A stretch of DNA of 64,000 nucleotides, taken from NCBI GenBank assembly GCA_902620455.1, contig CACNIG010000003.1:1-64000 (forward strand). Direction: 5' to 3'. Shown here in pieces: positions 19,454 to 26,900 of the stretch; the stretch's first letter is position 1; each line of letters starts with the position of its first letter. Source of the DNA: an uncultured Bacteroidota bacterium (GTDB lineage: Bacteria > Bacteroidota > Bacteroidia > Flavobacteriales > Flavobacteriaceae). Position numbers and translations under genes: made by a program. Below the pieces are notes generated by a model. That model saw nothing but the letters and a program-made list of their open reading frames with translations. It had not been told where the DNA came from and did not search any database.

Positions 19454-20851
19454 TTATTTCAAATCTATTAATAAATCCTTTGCAATTATCAAATCATTTT
19501 TGTGTTTTTTAATAATCTCATCAATTTTATCTAAAACATCAAGATTATCCTCATAAATATTATTCTTTTCGGAAGGGTCAGTATCAAGATTATATAAAAA
19601 TGGTGTTTTTAGAACCTTCATAGGTTTTCCATCATATGCCTCATGAAGCTTTAAATGAAGCTTATATGACTTATATCTTACAGCCATAAGTTCTGCCCCC
19701 CAATAATAAAAAAATTTTTCTGTAGGACTTTTAGATAATGATTCAAAGACAGGGCTTAAATTATTACCATCAATTATTCTATCATTAGGAATTTCAACAT
19801 CAGCCAAATAACTAAAGGTTGAGAATAAGTCCATAGATGTCCCAATATCATCAACTACGCCTGACTTAATGTAACCTGGACCCCAGATTACAGTTGGAAC
19901 TCTGATACCTCCTTCCCATGTTGAACCTTTTCCTCCTCTCAATATACCAGCAGTTCCTCCTTCTTTACCCATTTCTAACCAAGGACCATTCTCTGATGTA
20001 AATACAATAATTGTTTTATCCGATAGACCTAAATTTTTTATTTTATTTATAATTTGCCCAACACCATAATCTATTTCTTCTATTACATCTCCATAAGGAC
20101 CTTCACTTGATCTGCCCTCAAACATTTCAGATGAAAATAATGGTACATGAGGCATGCTATGTGCTAGATATAGAAAGAAATTATTATCGCTATTATCCTC
20201 AATAAATCTCAATGATTCATGAAGATATCTTTTAGTTAATGTTTTTTGATTAACTGGTCTTTCAATTATCTTATTATCAAATATTAATGGAACATTAAAA
20301 TTGTTGTAATTTTTTCTCTCATCGCTTTTCCACATATCCCAATAATTTATATTCGAAACATTATCCATGTCATTTGAGTAAGGTAATCCGAACCATGAGT
20401 CAAATCCATGATTCATAGGAAAATACTCTTCTTTGTTTCCTAGGTGCCATTTACCCACTAATTTCGTTTTATAATTTGATTTCTTAAGTTGTTCGGCGAT
20501 TGTTATTTCAGATTGGGGAATTCCATTCAAGGAATTTGGAAACAAGACACCTCTTGTGTTACTTGTTAATCCTGATCTAAGTGGAAGTCTACCAGTTAAA
20601 AGTGCTGCTCTACTGGGAGTACATACACTGGCTCCAGCATAAAAATTTGTCCATTTTTGTCCCTCAAATGACATTTGATCAATATTAGGTGTTCTTATAT
20701 TCTTATTTCCAAAAACACCTATATCACCATATCCCAGGTCATCAGCTAGAATAATAATTATATTTGGTTTATCAGCTTTACTTTCATCTTGAGAACAATC
20801 AATCAAAATAAATGCTAAAAAGAATATTGCTAAAAGTTTAAATTTACTCAA
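19454..20851 (-). CDS. Lipoprotein sulfatase, arylsulfatase A/GALNS-like
   Basis: A 465-residue lipoprotein (Cys19) with SQDES right behind the lipid site, similar to Bacteroidota surface-export signals. The active site is SVCTPSRAALLTG with Cys77, preceded by ADDLGYGD (Asp37-Asp38). GKWHLG and the loop FGLPYSNDM are typical of the arylsulfatase A/GALNS group. The later metal motif, usually SDNGP, here reads SENGP (Glu287). The start is TTG, 41 bases from the divergent sulfatase. It is the first gene of the five-gene operon reaching the nitronate monooxygenase. Confidence 0.9.
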   Translation of the reverse strand: MSKFKLLAIFFLAFILIDCSQDESKADKPNIIIILADDLGYGDIGVFGNKNIRTPNIDQMSFEGQKWTNFYAGASVCTPSRAALLTGRLPLRSGLTSNTRGVLFPNSLNGIPQSEITIAEQLKKSNYKTKLVGKWHLGNKEEYFPMNHGFDSWFGLPYSNDMDNVSNINYWDMWKSDERKNYNNFNVPLIFDNKIIERPVNQKTLTKRYLHESLRFIEDNSDNNFFLYLAHSMPHVPLFSSEMFEGRSSEGPYGDVIEEIDYGVGQIINKIKNLGLSDKTIIVFTSENGPWLEMGKEGGTAGILRGGKGSTWEGGIRVPTVIWGPGYIKSGVVDDIGTSMDLFSTFSYLADVEIPNDRIIDGNNLSPVFESLSKSPTEKFFYYWGAELMAVRYKSYKLHLKLHEAYDGKPMKVLKTPFLYNLDTDPSEKNNIYEDNLDVLDKIDEIIKKHKNDLIIAKDLLIDLK

Positions 20852-20862
20852 TTTGATAATAA

Positions 20863-20870
20863 TAAATTTG
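20863..20870 (+). promoter_or_regulatory. -7 promoter element of the plus-strand sulfatase
   Basis: TAAATTTG matches TAnnTTTG and ends 22 bases before the ATG at 20893, in the 41-base divergent space between two sulfatase genes. No -33 box and no counterpart for the minus-strand gene are visible. Confidence 0.4.
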
Positions 20871-20892
20871 ATATATTAATTTACCAATTTTT

Positions 20893-22314
20893 ATGAGAAA
20901 AAAATTATTTTTTGCTTCAATACTAACTAGCTTTTTAATTGTTAATAGTTGTCAAGAAAATGATGCAACAAAACCTAATATTGTATGGCTAGTTATTGAA
21001 GATCAATCTCAATATTTTTTTCCTTTTTATGGAGATAATACTATTGAATTACAAAACATAAATCAGCTACTAGATAATGGAATTGTATATGAAGGAATGA
21101 ACTCTCCATATCCAGTATGCGCGCCTTCAAGGAGTGCTATTATTACTGGTATGTACCCAAATTCAATTGGAACTGGAAATCAAAGAGCTTACAGCTATTA
21201 TAGAGCTGAAAGAGAAGAACAAGAAAAACAACTAGGATTTCCTTTCTACTCATCAAAATTTGCAGAACAGATTAAACCATTTACTCAAATTTTAAGAGAG
21301 AACGGTTATTATACTTCAAATAATGATAAAGAAGATTATAATTTTAAATTAACCAAAGAAGCATGGGATGATTCCAGCAGTAATGCTTCATGGGAAAACA
21401 GAGAAGCAGATAAACCATTCTTTTCTGTTTTTAATTTTGGTATTACCCATGAATCTCAAATTTGGTTAAGAGATAAACAGGTACTTAAAGTCAATCCTGC
21501 TAATGTAAAAGTACCTACATTTTTTCCAAACGATTCAATTACAAGACACTCGATGGCAGTTAACTACTCAAATATATTGGAGGCAGACAAACAAATAGGA
21601 ATTATAATCCAAAGACTTAAGGAACAAAATCTTTTCGATAATTCCTATATATTTTTTTACAGCGATCATGGTGGCCCTTTCCCAAGACACAAAAGAGCAA
21701 TATATGAAACTGGTTCAAAAGTTCCGATGATAATTAAATTTCCAAAAAGCATAAACATAAAAAACAAAAGAAATCAGGATCTTCTTAATTTTATCGACTT
21801 TGCACCTACAATTTTATCAATTGCTGGAATTGATATACCAGAAATATATCAAGGTAGAGCCTTTCTTGGTTCAAATAAAAACAAAAATAAAAGGAGATAT
21901 TTATTTACAGCTAGTGATAGATTTGATGAAATACCTGAAAAGATAAGGGCAGTAAAATCAAAAAGGTACAAGTATATTAGAAACTATAATATTGATATTC
22001 CACATGCTTTTAATAACAAGTACAGGTCTCAAATGAAACTAATGAAGCACCTATCTTATCTAAATGATAATAAATTATTATCAAAACAAGAAAAGCTTTG
22101 GTTTCAAAATCCCAAGAGTTTTGAAGAGTTTTATGACTTAAAAAATGATCCTTTTGAATTGAATAATTTGATTGATGAAATTAGATACGAAGACGAAATA
22201 AATAATCTAAGGAAGCAACTAGATAATTGGATTAAAATCATAAATGACCCAATTAATATTCCTGAAAAAGAGTTGGTAAAATTATTAACTGCTAACAAAA
22301 CTATTCAAGAATGA
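20893..22314 (+). CDS. Lipoprotein sulfatase, sulfamidase (SGSH)-like
   Basis: A 473-residue lipoprotein (Cys20, followed by QEND). The signature PVCAPSRSAIITGMYP places Cys76 in the formylglycine position. KPNIVWLVIEDQS and the TGMYPNSIGTGNQ segment resemble heparan N-sulfatase (sulfamidase, S1_8) proteins. The first of the usual metal aspartates is Glu36. The later metal site is YSDHGGPFPRHKRAIYETG. It is the only sulfatase on the plus strand, sits between two minus-strand ones, and overlaps the next by 14 bases tail to tail. Substrate is inferred from resemblance only. Confidence 0.88.
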   Translation: MRKKLFFASILTSFLIVNSCQENDATKPNIVWLVIEDQSQYFFPFYGDNTIELQNINQLLDNGIVYEGMNSPYPVCAPSRSAIITGMYPNSIGTGNQRAYSYYRAEREEQEKQLGFPFYSSKFAEQIKPFTQILRENGYYTSNNDKEDYNFKLTKEAWDDSSSNASWENREADKPFFSVFNFGITHESQIWLRDKQVLKVNPANVKVPTFFPNDSITRHSMAVNYSNILEADKQIGIIIQRLKEQNLFDNSYIFFYSDHGGPFPRHKRAIYETGSKVPMIIKFPKSINIKNKRNQDLLNFIDFAPTILSIAGIDIPEIYQGRAFLGSNKNKNKRRYLFTASDRFDEIPEKIRAVKSKRYKYIRNYNIDIPHAFNNKYRSQMKLMKHLSYLNDNKLLSKQEKLWFQNPKSFEEFYDLKNDPFELNNLIDEIRYEDEINNLRKQLDNWIKIINDPINIPEKELVKLLTANKTIQE

Positions 22315-23863
22315 GATCTTCTATGTTTGAAAAATTCTTACCTCTTATTTCTACAAAACTTGAAATCATTTCCTTTAATTTATCTTCATTAATTACAGAC
22401 AAATTATTTTTTTGAGCTGGATCTTCTTTTATATTATATAGCATGAAATTTAATGAATTTCCTAGCTCAATATTGACATTTTTTGAAACTTCAGGTCCTT
22501 TGTATGGAGGTATCATCACCCAATCACCTTTTCTAAAAGCTGTTCTTGTTGAAGCTTCAATAATTAGTTCATCTCTACCTTTACCTTTATTATTAATTAA
22601 AAGTTGAGAAAAATCATTCCCATCAATTGATTCATATTTAGATCCAATTAAAACAGAAATTGAGTTAAATAAATCAACCTGAGATATTATTTCATTTGAA
22701 ACACCTGGTTTAATTTTCCCTTTCCAATATGTTATAAAGGGTACTCTTGTACCTGCTTCAAAAAGACTGTATTTACCACCCCTTAGACCACCTGAGGGAG
22801 TATGATCTCCTAGTTTTTCAACAGCATTATCATAATATCCATCATTTAGAACTGGACCATTATCACTTGAGAAAATAATAAAAGTATTATCTAATAAATC
22901 TTCACTTTGAAGGGTCTTATATAGCTCTCCAATTGACCAATCAGCCTCAATAATTGCATCACCTCTTGGCCCCATACCAGATTGACCCTCAAATCTTGGA
23001 TGTGGAGTTCTTGGTACATGAGGTTGTTGAAGTGAGTAAAAAAGAAAGAAAGGTTTTGACTTATTAGCTTTTATATATTCTATTGACTTATCTAAAAAAT
23101 GATCAGACATATCAATATCACTCCAAAGTGCATTTTTACCACCTTTCATATAACCGATCCTAGGCACACCATTTATAATTGAACCATTATGGCCGTGATG
23201 CCACTTCATTGTTGTCATTTCTGGATTTTTTAATCCAGTTGGCAAACCATAATCATCATGTTTATTTTGATGAAAAAAATTGACCTCAATTGGATCATTA
23301 GGATCAAGATTAACAACTTTACCATTTTCAATATAGACTGTAGGAACTCTATCTTGAGTGTCTGCCATAATATGAGAGAAGTCAAAACCAACTTGGTTGG
23401 GTCCGGGTGAAATATTTAAGTTGTAATCAATTATACCTGAACCTGCAACACCATCTCCAGAACCTAATCCTAAGTGCCATTTACCGACAATTCCTGTCTG
23501 ATAACCCTTTGTTTTCAAAAGTTTAGGAATAGTCATCTCAGTTGTATCAATTACTAAAGAACCACCTGTAATAACTCTTAACCCGTCTTTTCTCCATGGG
23601 TAGTTGCCTGTTAAAAGCCCATATCTACTTGGACTACATGTAGCTGAGGTTGAATAACCATTATTAAATCTAATACCCTCATTAGCTAATTTATCTATAT
23701 TCGGAGTGTTCAATGTTCCTTTCCCATATGCACTTACATCTCCATAACCTAAGTCATCAGTATAAATTATAATAATGTTAGGTAGATTATCTAAGTGATC
23801 ATTTGTCTTACATCCAATTAATATAAATTGAATTAATATCAGAAATCTAATTTTATTTATCAT
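22301..23863 (-). CDS. Lipoprotein sulfatase, S1_15-like
   Basis: A 520-residue lipoprotein (Cys18 after ILIG). Active site ATCSPSRYGLLTGNYPWR with Cys76; metal aspartates in YTDDLGYGD; GKWHLGLG; second metal site SSDNGPVLNDGYYDN. The SPSRYGLLTGNYPWR and QQPHVPRTPHPRF features resemble S1_15 enzymes that remove 6-sulfate from galactose or N-acetylgalactosamine, but this is a guess from motifs. It overlaps the preceding sulfatase by 11 bases on the same strand, so both should be translated from one mRNA. Confidence 0.9.
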   Translation of the reverse strand: MINKIRFLILIQFILIGCKTNDHLDNLPNIIIIYTDDLGYGDVSAYGKGTLNTPNIDKLANEGIRFNNGYSTSATCSPSRYGLLTGNYPWRKDGLRVITGGSLVIDTTEMTIPKLLKTKGYQTGIVGKWHLGLGSGDGVAGSGIIDYNLNISPGPNQVGFDFSHIMADTQDRVPTVYIENGKVVNLDPNDPIEVNFFHQNKHDDYGLPTGLKNPEMTTMKWHHGHNGSIINGVPRIGYMKGGKNALWSDIDMSDHFLDKSIEYIKANKSKPFFLFYSLQQPHVPRTPHPRFEGQSGMGPRGDAIIEADWSIGELYKTLQSEDLLDNTFIIFSSDNGPVLNDGYYDNAVEKLGDHTPSGGLRGGKYSLFEAGTRVPFITYWKGKIKPGVSNEIISQVDLFNSISVLIGSKYESIDGNDFSQLLINNKGKGRDELIIEASTRTAFRKGDWVMIPPYKGPEVSKNVNIELGNSLNFMLYNIKEDPAQKNNLSVINEDKLKEMISSFVEIRGKNFSNIEDLILE

Positions 23864-25379
23864 TTTCTAGAACTGGTATTTTAAATATATCCATTGTTGG
23901 AGTTTTATGAGCCTCTTTCATCATTTTTTCCATTTTGGTTACAATATCAGGATGCTCAGACGCAACATCATTTAACTCTCTTGAATCAACGCTTAAATCA
24001 TAGAGTTTTAGTTTTGATGACCCCTTAAACAATCCCTTCTTAATACCTTTCCATTTATCAATTCTTATGGCTTGTTGTCCACCATATGAGGGAAACTCCC
24101 AGTATAAATATTTATGCTTTTCTTGAGTTTTACCTTTTAAAGTAGGAAGAAAACTAATTCCATCTGTTTTGTATGGAGGTGATGCGCCAACTAAATCAGA
24201 AACTGTAGCTAAGTAGTCATAAAATGTGCTTAGATGATTAGACTCTGAACCAGAAGGTATAACATCTGGCCAACTTACAATTGTTGGTACCCTTATACCT
24301 CCCTCATTTAAATTACCTTTTACTGTATTTTCTAAATTTAAAAAGGGACCAGCACTATTAAAAAAATCAATATCTACATGCTTAATATGAGTTGGGCCAT
24401 TATCACTTGAAAAAATAATAAGAGTATTTTCATATTTTCCAATTTCTTTTAGTTTTTGTACTAATTCACCAACTTGTTGATCTAAATATGATATCATTGC
24501 TGCATAAGTAGCTTTTGGATATTGGTTTGGGTAATACCCAGATCCACCAGTATATGGCTCCTCATCTCCAAATTTTTCCCTATAATAATTTACCCATTCA
24601 ATGGGAGCTTGTAAAGGTAAATGAGGAATAGGGGAAGCATAATAAACAAAAAACTTATCATCCTTGTTTCTTTCAATAAACTTAAGCGCCTCTTGATGTA
24701 TTAGTTTTGGAGCATAATCTTTTTGATTATACCTATAGTAACTTTCTTCGTTATCTGGGTCAAGACCTATTGGTAGTCTTCCTTTATTGACAATTTCATT
24801 ATCTAAGATTTGTCTTTCCTTATTTTTCCATAAATGGGTAGGGAAAAATGTGTGAGCTTGTCTTTGACAGTTGTAACCATAGAAAAAGTCAAAGCCTTTA
24901 TTGTTTGGAATACTTTTTGTATTAGGAGCACCTAAACCCCATTTACCAAACATACCTGTTTTATATCCCTTTGATTTTAGAATATCAGCCAATGTTATAA
25001 TTGAATCTGGCAATGGTCTTTGACCCTCCAATTCTGGGTTTTCAAACATAGCTTTAAAGCTCCAAACATCTCCTCTTTCTTTCCACTCATCATTTCCTCT
25101 AATTGGATTATGTCCAGAGTGAAGACCTGTAAGAAAAATAGACCTTGAGGGTGCACATACAGGTGATCCAGTGTAATGATCCGTTAAAATCATACCATTT
25201 TTTGCAAGTTGGTCAATATTTGGAGTTTCAATTTTTTTTTGACCTAATATTCCAATTTCTCCATATCCTAAATCATCTGCTAAAATGAACACAATATTAG
25301 GAACGGTATTTTTATTTTCAGTTTTTGAACAAGAAAATATTATTAATAATATTAAAAAAATGATTTTGTAATTCCACAT
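23853..25379 (-). CDS. Lipoprotein sulfatase, S1 family
   Basis: A 508-residue lipoprotein (Cys17 after IIFS). Active site PVCAPSRSIFLTGLHSGHN with Cys75; metal aspartates in ADDLGYGE; GKWGLGAP; later metal site SSDNGPTHIKHVDIDFFN. A YNCQRQAHTFFPTHLW segment after the GKWGLG lysine is a recognisable subfamily mark, but I will not name the substrate. The ATG lies only 18 bases beyond the hairpin that ends the tRNA transcript, so its promoter must overlap that hairpin or it depends on read-through. It leads a two-sulfatase run. Confidence 0.9.
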   Translation of the reverse strand: MWNYKIIFLILLIIFSCSKTENKNTVPNIVFILADDLGYGEIGILGQKKIETPNIDQLAKNGMILTDHYTGSPVCAPSRSIFLTGLHSGHNPIRGNDEWKERGDVWSFKAMFENPELEGQRPLPDSIITLADILKSKGYKTGMFGKWGLGAPNTKSIPNNKGFDFFYGYNCQRQAHTFFPTHLWKNKERQILDNEIVNKGRLPIGLDPDNEESYYRYNQKDYAPKLIHQEALKFIERNKDDKFFVYYASPIPHLPLQAPIEWVNYYREKFGDEEPYTGGSGYYPNQYPKATYAAMISYLDQQVGELVQKLKEIGKYENTLIIFSSDNGPTHIKHVDIDFFNSAGPFLNLENTVKGNLNEGGIRVPTIVSWPDVIPSGSESNHLSTFYDYLATVSDLVGASPPYKTDGISFLPTLKGKTQEKHKYLYWEFPSYGGQQAIRIDKWKGIKKGLFKGSSKLKLYDLSVDSRELNDVASEHPDIVTKMEKMMKEAHKTPTMDIFKIPVLENDK

Positions 25380-25392
25380 CTAGTATCAATAT

Positions 25393-25435
25393 AAAAAAAG
25401 ATTGTCCAAAGTATAGTTCATCTTCAAACAATCTT
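25393..25435 (-). terminator. Rho-independent terminator after tRNA-Arg
   Basis: On the minus strand, AAGATTGT (25435-25428) pairs perfectly with ACAATCTT (25405-25398) across a 22-base loop and is followed by a run of T (25399-25393). It ends the tRNA-Ser/tRNA-Arg transcript just before the sulfatase ATG at 25379. Confidence 0.65.
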
Positions 25436-25442
25436 AAAAGTG

Positions 25443-25516
25443 TGATCGCGATAGGATTCGAACCTATGACCGTCTGCTTAGAAGGCAGATGCTCTATCCA
25501 GCTGAGCTACGCGACC
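25443..25516 (-). tRNA. tRNA-Arg (anticodon TCT)
   Basis: A 74-base cloverleaf. Acceptor arms GGTCGCG and CGCGATC pair with one G-T wobble, the anticodon loop reads CTTCTAA, and the T arm has GGTTCGAATCC. CCA is not encoded. It reads AGA codons, the main arginine codon in this AT-rich genome. It lies 8 bases downstream of tRNA-Ser. Confidence 0.96.
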
Positions 25517-25524
25517 AAAATATG

Positions 25525-25608
25525 CGGAGAGACTGGGATTCGAACCCAGGCAACGTTTACACGTTGACAGATTAGCAATCTGCTCCATTACCACTCTGGC
25601 ACCTCTCC
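25525..25608 (-). tRNA. tRNA-Ser (anticodon GCT)
   Basis: A class II tRNA of about 84 bases with a long variable arm (CAACGTGTAAACGTTG). Acceptor arms GGAGAGG and TCTCTCC pair fully with one wobble, the anticodon loop is TTGCTAA, and the T arm contains GGTTCGAATCC. CCA is not encoded. It reads AGC and AGT codons. Confidence 0.95.
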
Positions 25609-25619
25609 AAAAGAATCTA

Positions 25620-25627
25620 CAAATTTA
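25620..25627 (-). promoter_or_regulatory. -7 promoter element of the tRNA-Ser/tRNA-Arg transcript
   Basis: TAAATTTG on the minus strand fits TAnnTTTG and ends 11 bases before the mature 5' end of tRNA-Ser. No clear -33 box. Confidence 0.5.
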
Positions 25628-25656
25628 GATAAAAAAATAACCTGAAAAAGAATTAT

Positions 25657-26889
25657 TTAATCTTGTTGTTCCAAAAGACTTTTCATCTCCATATAACCAG
25701 AATTGTCTCCAATTGTACCATAAATATTCATTAAAGTTCTGATTGCTTCAATATTGTTATTTATTGATATTAAATCTTGCAAAATTGGAACACATTCTTT
25801 GTAAAGATTTTCTCTTACCTCTTTTAATTCATCATATTTTAAATTATCAGATCTTGAGGTACCTAAACTATTCATCTGATCAACTATATCTTGTTCTCCT
25901 TCAAGAATTAGAGCAACCAAATTAAGATAACTATTCTCATTTGTTGGGTCAAGCTCTATCGATTTTTCATAGTATGAAATTGCAACATCTTTTTCACCTA
26001 GCTCTCCACTAACAACGCCTAAATTATAATATAAAACAGGGTTGTTTGGCTCTTTTTCAATTGCCTCAGACATTGCAACTTTAAAAGCTTCTTTATTATC
26101 TAATTCAAAATAAATATTAGCAGCTGTTATAATAAGTCCAACATCATCAGGATTTGAAGATCTAGCGGCTTCAATTGCTGCTAAAGCCTTATCATTTTGT
26201 CCAAGCTCCTTGTATATAAGAGCAATATTCTTGACTATTTCTGGAAATTTTGACTCGGTCTCTTCTTCCCTTGGATTCGAGTAATCCTTAGACTTTTGTA
26301 ATAATTTAAATTCAGTTTCAGAGTTAATTTCGATTTCATTTCCAGATGAAACTTCCGTTATATAGAACTTAGTCTCAATTCCTTCATATTTTATATCTCT
26401 AAGTATTTCATAATATTCAAGAGCTAAGGGATAGTCAAGCGAATTTACTGCTGAGGAAGCAGCATAAAAAAGATACTCTTCATTATTATCTTTATTAAGG
26501 TCGTAAACCATTTTAAGTTTTTTTGCAGCAGAAGAAAAGTTTTCTGTTTCATTATCACCAACAGCACTAGTTATGAGGGCAGTTTCAAGTTTACTGATTT
26601 CAGGATTTAATAGTTGATCTGAAATACCTAAATTCTTTGACATATCGAATGCATTCATAGCCAACTCAAAATCTTCCATTGCTGTGTGTAATTTTCCGTA
26701 CAAAAGCATAGCTTGAGATTTAATCTTATCATCGCTGGAATCAAAAATTTCTTTTGAAGAGTCGAGCAAGTCTATTGCTGATGTAAATTCACCAGAAGTA
26801 AAAAATTTATTAGCATTTCTCAACTCCTTTTTTTGTGCAGTTGAGAAAGAGATTGTTAAAAGTAAAGTATATAGTATTAGTTTTTTCAT
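25657..26889 (-). CDS. Tetratricopeptide-repeat protein, exported
   Basis: A 410-residue protein with a signal peptide (about residues 1-18, ending FSTAQ) and at least five TPR-like helical repeats; the clearest are ALAAIEAARSSNPDDVGLII and PVLYYNLGVVSGELGEKDVA. TPR arrays bind other proteins; no enzyme motif is visible. It starts 11 bases after gyrA and is probably co-transcribed with it, a gyrA-TPR order I recall from other Flavobacteriia. Its role is unknown. Location is likely periplasmic. Confidence 0.85.
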   Translation of the reverse strand: MKKLILYTLLLTISFSTAQKKELRNANKFFTSGEFTSAIDLLDSSKEIFDSSDDKIKSQAMLLYGKLHTAMEDFELAMNAFDMSKNLGISDQLLNPEISKLETALITSAVGDNETENFSSAAKKLKMVYDLNKDNNEEYLFYAASSAVNSLDYPLALEYYEILRDIKYEGIETKFYITEVSSGNEIEINSETEFKLLQKSKDYSNPREEETESKFPEIVKNIALIYKELGQNDKALAAIEAARSSNPDDVGLIITAANIYFELDNKEAFKVAMSEAIEKEPNNPVLYYNLGVVSGELGEKDVAISYYEKSIELDPTNENSYLNLVALILEGEQDIVDQMNSLGTSRSDNLKYDELKEVRENLYKECVPILQDLISINNNIEAIRTLMNIYGTIGDNSGYMEMKSLLEQQD

Positions 26890-26900
26890 TTTTTTATTAT

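Noticed and set aside
17258-25616. Sulfatase island as an integrated element at the tRNA genes
   Set aside because: No integrase is present, and I found no second copy of the tRNA-Arg or tRNA-Ser 3' end at the far side of the island in this window.
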